The notes beneath the pieces are model-generated. The model was not told where the DNA came from and did not search any database. It worked only from the letters and a program-made list of their open reading frames with translations. This document shows positions 46,109-58,122 of a DNA stretch of 64,000 bases, in pieces. The translations under genes were made by a program, and so were the position numbers. Position 1 is the first letter of the stretch. The number at the start of each line of letters is the position of its first letter. Source of the DNA: Strongylocentrotus purpuratus (lineage: Eukaryota; Echinodermata; Echinoidea; Camarodonta; Strongylocentrotidae); the NCBI RefSeq assembly GCF_000002235.5, contig NW_022145607.1:39608029-39672028 (forward strand), given 5' to 3'.

Positions 46109-47700
46109 TTTGTGTAGAAAGCCCGGCCGACAAAGCCTATTCAAATTAATTGCAGTATCGTTTTTTTCTGGGAGGCACTGTAAGGCCGATAGCTTATCTG
46201 AAATGAGGTGTCATGTCAATCAACACCAAGGTTCAAAATACCGCATATTATACGCGCCTTTGTTCTAAGAGCGCCGACTCAGGACACTTGTGGTTGGAAT
46301 GTAATAAATCTGTCATTATTTGTAAGTCGTTGTTGTGACTGGACAACGATACAGAGTGGCATGAGAACAGCATTGTTCAATCGTTAGAGCATACGGACCA
46401 TTTAGATAGGAAATTAACAAAATTGAGGAAGCAGTGGCGGATCCAGGATTTTCCAATAGAGGAGTGGGGTGGGGGGCAACGGGCCGGGCCTTTCATTTTC
46501 TTAATTCATTTCTTTCTTTCCGTTGGCTTACTTTTTGTATAGCCGGTAACATCAGCGATATTTAATAGTTTTCGCTTCGCTCTCTCCCGCGATCTGTCTC
46601 TCTTTATATTGCTCAAACGCTGTATTGTGATATTGGCATTCATTTCTTTCATTTATTTCTTTCTTTCCGTTGGTGTACTTAATGATAATGACTTTATCAA
46701 AGTGCTAAAGCCCAAATTAAAAATGAGACAATAATTTCACTGATTTTTCTCTAATGGAGAGTTTTCTACATTATCGATCGTGGTTTGACTGACTTGGAAG
46801 TTGCTGATAAAATGCTCAGAAACCAGATGGTTAATATCATATCCAAATTTTAAGTCTATTGCTTTTGTAACTAAAAAGTTATAGCGCTCTAAAGTTGACA
46901 CTTTGTTGTGAGCCAAAATAGCAAATTTGGTTGCTAAGGGCCTTCTCCTTAGCAACGGTAACATAGTGCCGTGAAAAATAGAATATATCGCGAGAAGATG
47001 ATATCACCAAGCAGATGAATATTTTGATAGGAAGTGTGATGTCAGATGATGCATTTTCATCATACTTTAATGATATATATTGCTTAGTTCATGTTGCTAT
47101 GATAATAATATGCCTAACAACCGATATATAATGTGTTCTCAGAGTCATTCAGGATATAGGTCAAATACTATATAAAATAAGACCTGTACCAAGTGACAGA
47201 CATAATTTGCCGTCTTAAATAATTATGTTCGTGCATGGTGTGGTTCAGAACTTTCGCCCTACCCCCTCCCTCGCTTGAAATGACCCCCCACTACCAATAA
47301 AATCAAGAATAATTTTGGGATGGGGGCAGTATGTTGTGTAGGACATGATGTGTGATCGGAAATGATGCAGGCTAAGAGTCTGTCAATAACTAAGTGACAC
47401 ATAAATTGAGATGTGGATCCAGGTGATAGTCATGATTTTCAGTCCAAATCATTAAGACAATGAATGGAGGGGTTCAGAATGTGCACCCTCCCCCTTCTGT
47501 GACCCCCCCCCCCCCCCCCGAGTATGCAGCTAGGTGCCGGAATACATCTTACCTGGAGTATTTTTCATGACAAAATGACATTTCTACCATATAAACTAGG
47601 TGTACTTTCTAAAAAAAAATACAATTTGGAGTTACATCATAATGGGGGAGAAGGGGTCTCGTCAAATTATATAAATCTTTAAAAGGGAATATAAATGCCA
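46109..47700. other. Unique segment between array and reversed partial unit
   Basis: Begins with a stray array fragment (GTAGAAAGCCCGGCCGACAA, 46114). A possible hAT-type end, CAGTGGCGGATCCAGGATTT, lies at 46435; 46505-46690 holds reversed 128 bp repeat units. Poly-C sits at about 47503-47519. A 75-codon minus frame (46737-46964) contains the hairpin GGTTGCTAAGG/CCTTAGCAAC; I do not regard it as a gene. Confidence 0.45.
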
Positions 47701-47729
47701 ATGAAATTTAAGCACAAAGCTACAATACG

Positions 47730-48030
47730 GAAAGATCGATCGATAGTCGTTTTATTTAAACTATACATTGGAGAGGCTTAACCTAGCCCCCGACTATACT
47801 TTTTTGTAAACCTTTCGAAAAGGAATCTCCACCCATAACAGATACTTCTCATACATCCCCATAATGTCTCCCCAAATCTCAAACGTTAGGGTTCTGTTTT
47901 TTCTTCTTCTTCAAACTTACCCTACAACATTGAGAACTATCCACAAGCCTCAATGTTACCAGAACACACAGTCATTGTCTGCGATCAACTGCGATCAGCT
48001 GCAATCAGATGGGATCGTATGCGATCTATT
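47730..48030. repeat. Single reversed, diverged 876-type partial unit
   Basis: The reverse complement reads CGCATACGATCCCATCTGAT, TGTTGTAGGGTAAGTTTGAA, CGAAAGGTTTACAAAA, then jumps to CCAATGTATAGTTTAAATAA. It shares the TTGTAGGGTAAGTTTGAAG block only with the first array unit (34170-34190), and lacks ~370 bp of the unit. Confidence 0.85.
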
Positions 48031-48119
48031 CCTTGCATAATTTTGTCAAATAATTATATCCGACGTGAGAAGTAATGCTTAATAAAAGTTTTTTTTTAAA
48101 ACATAAAAGAAGAGCCATA

Positions 48120-48345
48120 TAATGAAGAGGGGGGGGGGGGGCACTTTTTTGTTGGGGGGGGGGGGGGGGAGTCCAAGATTTGACTCGGCCAGCCGCTGAA
48201 TAAGCGGGGGGGGGGGGTCACCTTTTTTGGTCACCCTTTAGCACAAGTTTTTTATAATTATTATTATTTCTTTCTTTTATAAAAAGAAAAAGATTGAGGG
48301 GGTCCGACCCCCCCCCCCACCCCCCCCCCTTGCGTACGCGCCTGA
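48120..48345. mobile_element. Poly-G/C hAT-type element in the right arm
   Basis: Poly-G at 48130-48140, 48157-48169 and 48205-48217, then poly-C at 48310-48329, end at TTGCGTACGCGCCTGATTC. The GCGTACGCSCCTG end matches 58584-58596. The left end is not clear. Confidence 0.5.
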
Positions 48346-48484
48346 TTCAGACATTAGTATAGACAGTAAAAACTAGAATGTGTACAGGAAGACTCATTTC
48401 TAAAATTATACATATATACTTCCAGAGATGTTGGTGCTTTCATAAACAAGTACATATTTGGTGTGTAGCAGAAGTGGATGAAAT

Positions 48485-49326
48485 CATGTGTGCAAGAAAA
48501 CACACATGTATTTGTGTTTATTTATTCAAATATTGTTTCTTTATTAAAGTTTTCCAGAAAGTGTAAGTTGGTGTGTAACTTTGTATATTGTACAACTCGG
48601 ATTAAAACATGGAGATACAATGTATATGAATTGTTAAATTTTTTGGGGTCAGATTTGACTCATTTCAAACTCAAAAAACGGATACAAACATACACTTGGA
48701 ACAATCCCCAGGACTGAAACAGGAATGAAGAGCATATTTTATGAATTTGGCCAGTTTAGATACAAATTTTGTGATAGGCTATGATTTGAACCTCTTGCAT
48801 GCAAAACTGTCTGGCCGTCTTTTCCTGTGTCAGTTTCGGTCCCTTCTTTGGTTAGTAAAGAGACCACTTTTTGCCCGGGACCACCTGTACAATTTGTCAA
48901 CAATCTTCACATTGCTAACAAGTTTTACAGGTAGTTGAAAACAACTTCGTCAGCTTGGGAAGCAGAGAGTGTTGTCTCAACACAACATTGTAAACCATGG
49001 ATTAGTATAAGGTGAAAGATATGAATGGAATGATGTCGCTGAAACACATGTTTTAAAGCATTAAAATATTTAAAACTGAAAATTAGCAACCCAAAGAGGG
49101 CGAGAACAAAAAAAGAAAAAAAAAAAAAAAACATACAAAACTGAAAAATATCAGCCCAAAAAGGGCGATAAAAAAAAAGGAAAGAAAAAAAAAAGATTTC
49201 CGACCGACCCCTGTTTTAGCACCTAAGGCACAACATCTTTTTATTTTTTAGGCCTAATAGTTACTTACGTCACGGATTTATACAATTGGCATTCGGAATG
49301 TCGCCAGAATGCCCCACTCAGAAAAA
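48485..49326. repeat. Right inverted arm
   Basis: Reverse complement of 33217-34073, ending in GCCAGAATGCCCCACTCAG. Most differences are in the T/A-rich runs at 49105-49195. Confidence 0.9.
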
Positions 49327-49349
49327 AAAACAGTAAAACGGCGCGATTT

Positions 49350-49890
49350 TTGGACTTTTTTAAAATCACCCCCCCCCCCCCCCCCACCTGGCAAAAAGCT
49401 AGATCCGCCCCTTGATCGACCCATGTTTTAGATGTTTTAGGCAATACGATATCTTTTAATTGTTTAGACCCAATAGTTAATTACTTTGTCAGGTAACCTT
49501 TGACCTGAGGCGTCACGGATTTATGCAATTGGCATTCGGAATGCAGCCAGAATGCCCCACTCAGAATCCATTGTTTTGCGCGAAAGCTTGACGTTTCATT
49601 AAATGTATCAGAGAAAAAAGACGATTTGTTCTCGACTCTTAATCCTTGTCTGGATTCAGTTCCCCCCCCCCCCCCTCCCCTCCTGCGCGAAGCGTGGAAG
49701 CTTTGACGTTTCATTAAATTAGTAGAGAAAGAAGACGATTCGTTGTACCGTTCTCAACTCTTGTCTTTGTATGCTCCTTTTTCTTCCTACGTCCTCTCCC
49801 TTTTTTTTCTCTTCTCTCTCTCTCTTTTGTTGTGGGGGGGGGGGGGGGTCGACTGCCCCCACCCACGGCTATGCGCCTGACTTGTAGTGG
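49350..49890. mobile_element. hAT-type poly-C/G element(s) with 120 bp repeat units and a duplicated arm end
   Basis: Poly-C (49371-49386) is followed by AGCTAGATCCGCCCCTTGAT, an element end. A second copy of the arm terminus follows at 49495-49581. Then come two reversed ~120 bp units (TTTGACGTTTCATTAAATTA, AGAAGACGATTCGTTGTACC), poly-G at 49836-49849, and the terminus ACGGCTATGCGCCTG at about 49865-49880. Confidence 0.55.
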
Positions 49891-49894
49891 TATT

Positions 49895-51830
49895 TAAAAT
49901 TGGTGAAGAATGTGAACTTAAAACACAGGAACAAAGCAAATGTTCCCCAGGACCGTACTTGGAATTTACATTTTTTTAAATAACAGTTTGACCAAATGTG
50001 CGATAAATATAATTGATATTAAAAGGTCTGGTAACAACTGCAGCAATACAAGTCGTGATTCCTTAGTACAGTTTCGCGACCTCCTCAACTGGGAGACACA
50101 TTCTGAATTGTCTCAACTCAAACACAACAGAACATGTCATCTTCTTAAAATTTGTGGGCTATTGTTTTACTTAACATTTTCTAATTTTTGTTTTGAGATC
50201 GATTACATATCGATACCATGTACCATTGTTCAATGACTTCATCATGCACTAATAAACCTTACAATGATATTTACTTCTAAAACATAAGCCCCAAAATAAC
50301 AAAATTTGAGGAGAGTAAAGGATAAAGAAATTGGAAAAATCAAATCAAACATTTAAAACAGCGCAATTTATGTTTATGTTTTAAGTAAGTCATATGTATG
50401 TATGCTGTGCATCATATCTTGGAAGTGACATGTTACAGTGTAGAATTAGAAAGATTTTCACACATGTTACTATTAAAAGTACTCTTCTATTATATAGCTT
50501 GTATACGTGGGTTTTTGTTTTTTTGTTGTTAATGTTTGTATTAATATCAATACAAATTACCACAATAAGATAATACTAACAATGTGCATTAATAAGATGT
50601 TAATACATGCATGAAGTTATTTAACAAACAGGAAGTACACAAGTTGAACCAACAAAATTGAATAAAGGGTACGTAAAAAGTTCTACACAAAGAATTTGGA
50701 AATAATGAATAGTGAATAATGAAATAGTTGCCTCATTATGAGCTGAAAAGGTGTGACGGGAAACTCGCAATCGACTCGGAGTTTCAGGGGCGTTATTATT
50801 TAAGATATTTGTAGGCCTATTTATACTTCGTACATGTAGGCCTATATATCAATTGCTATTATAGTCAATTTGTGATTTGAGTGGCAATACTACCTTGTGA
50901 TAATACTCTATGTATATAGGCCTAAATAATTTTGGTACCCCAAATGTGCAGTCAAAATCGTCTCTCTATACTTTGTATAAGCGCTTCCAAAACTAAAGAT
51001 CTATCGCTATGATCTACAGGCCTAGGCTATAGGCCTACTTGTAGCTTTTGTTGATAGTCTAAAAATACTCATGATTACTTTTCATCGGATTACAAAAAAA
51101 TAATTACGGTCTAGTTTAAATTCATGTATATTATAATAATAGGATCTATATTAAGATTTGAGAAATACGCAACAATATTTCCTTTCCCAAAAAATTATAT
51201 TCAAATACGAGGATACCAAAGTATTTGTACAGGTCTCGGGTCTATATTTATTTTGTTCTGTATTTCGAGTTTTTGCTGTTACGAGTTTATATCCATAATT
51301 GATATCGAATATTATTGTTACCAATCAGGGCCTCATGGAACCACCACTATCAGGGAAATTAGCCACCCTGTCTAAATATCAGAAATATATAGCTCGAACG
51401 CGTCATTTAAATAGACTACGACCTGACCTCTCTGAAAAGGCGACCTCATTCTCATAACATTACTCATCGTGCTCTATTTTGTGTGCATAGCGCACTGACG
51501 ACCGACTACGCATTGACCTCAGTGCGACTATGTACTAATGCGCGTCTAGTATGTGTGCAAGTGTGATTTATACACATACGTATGCTGTATGTATGTGTAT
51601 GTAGCGCGTGTGTTATAAGTGTTCTGGGTAGTGGTGTGTGTAATTATGTCCGGCATGTGCGCATGATATGCATGCGATACTAGAAAAGCAAACTGTGCAT
51701 ACGTAATTAGGTGTAATCTTGATAATTGAGATGTGTATATATCATTAAGTATCTCTATGGTATATATAGACCTCTACGTGTGTTTTACGCAAATGATCCA
51801 ATTCTGGTTTTAATACACTAGCTACATAAA
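49895..51830. other. AT-rich non-coding stretch
   Basis: No exon, element end or RNA recognised. TAGGCCTA-type words recur at 50813-51035. 51520-51680 is rich in TGTG/GTAT alternation. Short open frames here have no supporting motif. Confidence 0.5.
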
Positions 51831-51835
51831 TGCAA

Positions 51836-52330
51836 GGGAAACCCAACCCGAGTAACAATCGTAATTGTGCGAAAACAGAAAAATCAAAGAAATATATAGT
51901 TGAAAGTTTGAACTATTAAATCGGACAAAGGAAATAATAAGAAAACTCCTTGCCCTTAAACATACTATGTGAATCTCAAATTAGCATATTGGTCACTCGA
52001 CTATGATGTAGAAATATCCAGGTACAACAACTCTGTCAGGCGTCACATGTAGGCGGCCTACACTGAATTATCATTAAAGGAGAATTAACCTTTTATAAAG
52101 CAGATTGCTTGGACATATGGAGAAAAATCAAAGAAGCACATTAGTGAAGGTTTGAGAAAAATCGGATAAATAATAAGCTCAGATCGCACAGTGGGCACTA
52201 GGCTTTAGAAGTTTTGAATTATTATCAATAAAAAGTGTCAATTTAAAAAACAAACCTAGTAGGCCTACCTGTAGATCATATGAGGAACCTGGGAAATGAA
52301 GAGAGCTTGAAAATATCAGTATAGGGGTAA
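51836..52330. mobile_element. MITE fragments, AAGGGAAACCC and TTAAAGGAGAATTAACC types
   Basis: 51836 opens AGGGAAACCCAACCC and continues with AAGTTTGAACTATTAAATCG and GAATCTCAAATTAGCATATT. 52073 opens TTAAAGGAGAATTAACC and continues with AAGGTTTGAGAAAAATCGGA. Right ends are not resolved. Confidence 0.45.
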
Positions 52331-53846
52331 GATACAGATCCGCTACTAGGATTTACGGTGAATGGGGGGGGGGGGGGTATAGGCATACACATTTTTGACC
52401 CACCTTCAATTCAATCAATAGGCATAAAGTAGGATAACATAGTTTTCACTAAACTGTCGCATTCAATTTTAGCAATGTTTTCACGCATTAAAGTGATTGC
52501 GATCGATTGCGTTCGCAAGTGCACGCATATGCGCGCGGTCAACTGTGATGTGAATATATTTCACTTTAAAATTCCCCCCAAAAGACCCGCCGCAACTTAA
52601 ATCATTTTTTGAAAAAGAGAAAATATTGCGTCATATAAGATAACAAGTCCGCCAATTTGATTTTGGTTTAGAGAGTTTGAAAAGGATCCACCTTTAATTT
52701 AATCAACATGCCTAAAGAAAGATAACATAGTTTTTACTTAACTGTCGCATTCAATTTTAGCAATGTTTTCATGCATTAAAGTGATTACGATCAATTGCGT
52801 TCGCAAGTGCACGCATATTATGCGCGCGGTCAACTGTGATGTGAATATATTTCACTTTAAAAGTCCCCCCAAAAGACCCGCCGCAACCCTAATTATTTTT
52901 TGAAAAAGAGATAACGTCTAATATATTTTTTTCGCCACCGATTAGTTTTTACTTTGAGATTCCCGCCGCAACTTAAATCATCTTTAAAAAATAGAAAATA
53001 TTGCGTCATAAAAGATAACAAGTCCGCCAATTTGATTTTGGTTTAGAGAGTTCGAAAAGGATCCACCTTCAATTTAATCAACTAGCCTAAAGAAAGATAA
53101 CATAGTTTTCACTAAACTGTCGCATTCAATTTTAGCAATGTTTTCATGCATTAAAGTGATTGCGATCGATTGCGTTCGCAAGTGCACGCATATGCACGCG
53201 ATCAACTTACTGTGACGTGAATATATATATATTCCACTTTAAAAGTCCCCCCAAAAGACCCGCCGCAACTTAAATCATTTTTTGAAAAAGAGACAAATAT
53301 TGCGTCATAAAAAAAGATAATAAGTCCGCCCATTCGATTTTGGTTTAGAGAGTTCGAAAAGGATCCACCTTCAATTTAATACAAAATAGGGCATGGGTGT
53401 CGATCCCTGGGGGGGGGGGGGATGGGGGTCGGGGGGATATATCCCCCCCCCCCCCCAATATTTCAGGTGGGGGTGGCCTGTACATTACCATCAAAAAAAA
53501 AATGAAGAGAAAAATTAATGAGAGCCCGATGAGAGTAGTTAACGGTTATTACTCGCAAGATGACCATCAATATACACATTTTGCTATCTCATTTTCATGA
53601 TACATACGCAAATGAGACAACCGTATTTGAGACAAGAATAAATTGAATTCTCGCTCTTACGGCTTCATCAGGAATTGATGAATTTATTCAATTTATTCAA
53701 TCTAAAAGCTAAATGTTAAGCGCGAAGCGCAAAGTGCAAAAAAAGAAGTAGAGAGTAGGAATAAGAAACAGAGAGGATACAGGCGCGTAGCCATGGGGGT
53801 GTGTGGCAGTGGGGGCGGTCGCCCGCCCCCCCCCCCCCCCAAAAAA

Positions 53847-53877
<31 letters not shown>

Positions 53878-56290
53878 AGAAAGGAAGAGGACGTAAGAAG
53901 AAAAAGGATTAAGAGTCGAGAACGGTACAACGAATCGTCTTCTTTCTCTAATAATTTAATGAAACGTCAAAGCTTCCGCGTTTCGCGCGGGAACGGGGGG
54001 GGGGGGAGGAACTGAATTAAGACATGGAGTAAGGGTCGAGAATGGTACAACGAAACGTCTTCTTTCTTTAATAATTTAATGAAACTTCAGAGTTTCCGCG
54101 CTATATGCGCGGAGGAATTGGAACTTGATTCAAACAAGGATTAAGAGTCGAAAACGGTACAACGAATCGCCTTCTTTCTCTTATAATTTAATGAAATATC
54201 AAAGCTTCCGCGCTTCGCGCGGGAAGGGGGGGGGGGGGGTTGGGGAACTGAATTTAGACAAGCTAAGAGTCGAGAATGGTACAACGAATCGTCTTCTTTC
54301 TTTAATAATTTAATGAAACGTCAAAAGAAACTGAATCTAGACAAGGATTAAGAGTCGAGAATGGTACAACGAATCGTCTTCTTTCTTTAACAATTTAATG
54401 AAACGTCCGAGCTTCCGCGCTACGCGGTAAGATACAGATCCGCTACTAGTATTTCATGTGAATGGGGGGTATAGAAATACAATTTTTTGACCCACCTTCA
54501 ATTCAATCAATAGGCATAAAGTAGGATAACATAGTTTTTACTTAACTGTCGCATTCAATTTTAGCAATGTTTTCATGCATTAAAGTGATTACGATCAATT
54601 GCGTTCGCGAGTGCACGCATATGCGCGCGATCAACTGTGATGTGAATATATTTCACTTTAAAAGTCCCCCAAAAGACCCGCCGCAACTTAAATCATTTTT
54701 TGAAAAAGAGAAAATATTGCGTCATATAAGATAATAAGTCCGCCAATTTGATTTTGGTTTAGAGAGTTTGAAAAGGATCCACCTTCAATTTAATCAACAT
54801 GCCTAAAGAAAGATAACATAGTTTTCACTAAACTGAAAGAATAATCCCAAATTTAGTATCATTTTTAAGACGACATTTCAAATTATAAGAAACCGTCCGA
54901 AGATTTTTTTAACAAATTTCCATTTTCCTGTAATACCAGCAATTATATCAAAACGTGGCTTTTTTGGTGTACGTTCCCCGTGCTTAACAGGATAAGCGAC
55001 GAGGCGCAGAGCAGATGCGCGTAAGTTTTCCATATGGCGATCGATTGCGATCGCAAGTGCACGCATATTATGCGCGCGATCAACTGCCACGTGAATAGTT
55101 TTCACTTTAAAATTCCCCAAAAGACCCACCGCAACTTGAATCTTTTTTCCAAAAAAAAAGAGACAAAATATTGCGTCATAAAAGATAACAAGTCAGCCGA
55201 TTCGATTTTGGTTTAGAGAGTTCGAAAAGGTTCCGCCTTCAATTTAATAAAAAATAGAGTGATATTGTCTAACATATTTTTTCGTAACCGACTAGTTTTC
55301 ACTTTCATATTCCCGCCGCAACTTAAATCATCTTATGAAAAATAGAAAGGTATTGCGTCTGATAAGATAACAAGTCCACCAATTTAATTGTGGTTTGAGA
55401 GAGTTCGAAAAGGATCCACCTTCAATTTAATCAACTAGCCTAAAGAAAGATAACCTAGTATTCACTTAAGTGCCGCATTCAATTTAGCAATTCCATGCAT
55501 TAAAGTGATTAGTGCACGCATATGCGCGCGATCAACTGTCACGTGAATAGTTTTCACTTTAAAATTCCCCCAAAAGACCCGCCGCAAATCGTTTTTTTGG
55601 AAAAAAGAGACAAATATTGCGTCATAAAAGAAAATAAGTTCGCCGATTTCATTTTGGTTTAGATATTTTGAAAAGGATCCGCCTTCAATTTAATAAAAAT
55701 AGAAAAATAACGTCTAATACATTTTTGTCCGCCGATTAGTTTCCCGCCGAAACTTAAAACGTCTTTTGAAAAATAGTATTGCGTCTGATAAGATAACAAG
55801 TCCACCTATTTAATTTTGGTTTAGCGAATTAAAAAAGGAACCGCCTTAAATTCAATCGAAATTGAAAGATAACGTCTAATATATTTTTTCACCGCCGATT
55901 AGTTATCACTTTGAGGTTCCCGCCGCAACTTAAATCGTCTTTTGAAAAAATAGATAAATATTGCGTCTCATTAGATAACAAGTCTACCGATTTAATTTTG
56001 GTTTAGCGAATTCAAAAGTCATCCGCCTTCAATTTAGTCAAAAAATGAACGTCTAATATATTTTTTCCCCGCCGATTAGATTTCACTTTGAGATTCCCGC
56101 CGCAACATTATGCGTAAGTAGCAACAATAACTGACAAAAATAAAAAAGCAAACTATCGCCAACAGAGGGCGACATTTCATACGGAAGGACTGCATTACAT
56201 TTTAGCAATGTTTTCCACGCACTAAGCTGATCGCGATCAATCGCGTTCGCGCGCAAGTGCACGCGTATGCGCGCGATCCACTGTGACGTT
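52330..56290. repeat. Complex satellite with GATCGC-rich cores, interrupted
   Basis: A unit of ~300-370 bp recurs with core GCAAGTGCACGCATATGCGC at about 52511, 52803, 53179, 54610, 55053, 55512 and 56261. Around the core are GCATTAAAGTGATTRCGATC, AAAAGACCCGCCGCAACTTA and AGATAACAAGTCCGCCAATT. A ~190 bp sub-unit (GATTAGTTTTCACTTTGAGA with TTCCCGCCGCAACTTAAATC) alternates with it, especially 55260-56110. A hAT-type element has inserted at about 53395-54430. Confidence 0.85.
53395..54430. mobile_element. Poly-G/C hAT-type element(s) carrying five 120 bp repeat units
   Basis: Poly-G/poly-C pairs lie at 53410-53456. The terminus CAGGCGCGTAGCCATGGGGG is at 53781, followed by poly-C (53826-53840), A-run and (AG)n. 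From about 53900 five ~110-120 bp units follow: GGATTAAGAGTCGAGAATGG, TACAACGAATCGTCTTCTTT, AATTTAATGAAACGTCAAAG, CTTCCGCGCTTCGCGCGGG. At 54428 the host satellite resumes with GTAAGATACAGATCCGCTAC, the same words seen before the insertion at 52327. Confidence 0.6.
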
Positions 56291-57299
56291 GATCGCAGGC
56301 GGAACTGTAGTTGAAATTTGCAAACTATGTGTTAACAATCAAATAGTGTAACGTCCGAAACACCCTTCTTGAGCTTACACAAAATTATTGGATTTGAAAG
56401 ACCTGATTTGTGTCTTGACTTATGTTAAGACTTATAATAACATATTTCATAATGATTTATTCACTCCAGATACCTTCAAATATGGATTATCATCATTTAT
56501 TTGGTATTTTTTGTTTCGGACGTTACATTTGTTTCGGACGTTACAACTGTTAACGGAAAATTGGTTTTAACTATAAAATAGTATTGTAATGATGTATTGC
56601 AAATTTCTTTTTCGGGGTGGGTAGCCGCCATGAAATGTTTAACAAATGTTACAAGAAAAAGGTCGTGCAGTTCATATATTTTCTGCTACTTCAAATTAAA
56701 AGTTGTTTCGGACGTTACAAAATTGTTTACGGAAAATGAGACAACTTTTTCAAATTTTGAGTATATTTCTAGTATAAGCGCTACTACAATTAAATTATAT
56801 TTTCTTTTAATTTAATGACTTGGAGTAACTAATAAGCTTATTCAAACCATAAACAATCTCATTAATTTATTGTTCTAGTGGGTTAAATGAGGGTCTACAT
56901 TGTTTACGGAAGATGTAACGTCCGAAACACCATTTTCAATGGCACTGTTCCATCAAAATACAGGAGTTAATTCAGATTACTGTTAACTTTCTTAAGATCC
57001 ACCCATGCTCATTAATCATCAATAGAAAAAAAACATATTGTTAGTGGGTATATATTTGTTTCGGCTCCAACCAAAAAGGTATGTCAATTTTGTTACAAAA
57101 TTCCGTAAACAATTGGCTGTTCAGGGATAGCTGATGCACATAAAGCAATGTTGAAATTTTTTCATTAAGCTATGGGAGGTCAATCTAGGTCCATGCTACA
57201 AGAAAAAATTGTAATTGATTTCTAATTCTTTATCTTTGAAAAGTTTCAGGCTCCCAAAGGGCCATTTAGGTATTTGGTCATAGTTAAAAAAAACCAGTG
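56291..57299. mobile_element. Element with reiterated GTTTCGGACGTTACA motif, copy 2 (inverted)
   Basis: The motif is at 56513-56527, 56531-56545 and 56705-56719, and reversed at 56347-56361 and 56914-56928. GTTAACGGA or GTTTACGGA lies within 20 bases of each. The outer ends match copy 1 in reverse: GATCGCAGGCGGAACTGTAG at 56296 and AAAAAAAACCAGTGC at 57285-57299. The body does not align with copy 1 by eye. Confidence 0.6.
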
Positions 57300-57395
57300 C
57301 CTTATGTTAAAATAAACATCCAACATAGACAAGGCTTAATGTGTTTTTTAGAATGCTATCACAGTTCACCGAATAAAATGGTCTGGTTTGCTTAC

Positions 57396-57575
57396 GATAT
57401 GATGCCAATGGTACATTTTCATCATCTTCCTCACGATCTTCCTCTTCAGTAATCTCTTCCACCTCAATATCCATTAGCTCTTCTGCAAGGTGACTCTGGA
57501 CTACAGTACGAGGCTGTTCTTGTTGGACTGCATAGCCTTGACCTCCTGCAATTAACTCTGTGAAGACTTTCATTT
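57396..57575 (-). CDS. Exon of uncharacterised gene, copy 2: acidic segment
   Basis: On the minus strand the exon runs from TTTGGCCTCAG (acceptor) to ATATC/GTAAGC (donor), 180 bp. It continues in phase from 59032-59064 and reads EMKVFTELIAGGQGYAVQQE, QPRTVVQSHLAEELMDIEVE, EITEEEDREEDDENVPLASY. The acidic tail repeats the end of the exon at 59507-59788 (PMDIEGEDMTEEEDSEENEE), so the two exons share an ancestor. I do not recognise the family. Confidence 0.5.
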
Positions 57576-58122
57576 CTGAGGCCAAATAATATGTTAAAAC
57601 GCAGAGATCATGAGTAACTAGCCTTAAGGATTAATTCTGTACAGAGTTTTGCCCCAATTTTCAAGAAGTTACTTTCAAACCTGGTAAATTAAATGACCAT
57701 AAGGTATAGTAGTATAAATCATATATAGAAAATATTATTTCAATGTACAACTTAATACAAGGAAAACTTTATAAACTGAATTAAACCATGTTCCTTGCTG
57801 TACCTAACTCACATTTGTTATACAGGTTATATCATGCCTTAAATTTGAATATTTTTAGGGCAAGGCCACTTTTCTGTAGGGCACATTCCTATATTACAGC
57901 ACAAATAGGAAGAATTGGAAAGGGCACAAAAAATCTCCAAGACCAATGAGAGGGGCAATGATGCCAATCAAAAGAGCATCCACGGCCATGGCCTTGGTGA
58001 CCTTGGATTAATTTAAGCCATAGCTTGAATTATCCCACAATTTAAATTGCAAGATAAGTTCAATGTTATAGTGATCTCCTTGAGGAAGAATAAAGAAAAC
58101 ACAAAAATATAAAAATGCATAG

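Larger units (their letters stand above)
33212..49330. mobile_element. ~16 kb inverted-repeat-bounded structure enclosing an 876 bp array
   Basis: The left arm 33212-34073 and right arm 48485-49326 are reverse complements over ~850 bp with high identity. Just inside each arm is array-type sequence: the 876 bp units start at 34074, and a lone reversed partial unit lies at 47730-48030. The right boundary is blurred by a second partial arm end at about 49495-49581, which extends the match to AAAACAATGGATTCTGAGTG. No transposase gene is visible. It resembles a giant foldback element; its class is unknown. Confidence 0.7.

Noticed and set aside
46737-46964. 75-codon minus-strand protein
   Set aside because: It overlaps a hairpin repeat (GGTTGCTAAGG/CCTTAGCAAC), has no recognisable domain and no splice or promoter context.
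33212-49330. LTR retroelement explanation for the paired arms
   Set aside because: The arms are inverted, not direct, and no reverse transcriptase, integrase or primer site lies between them.
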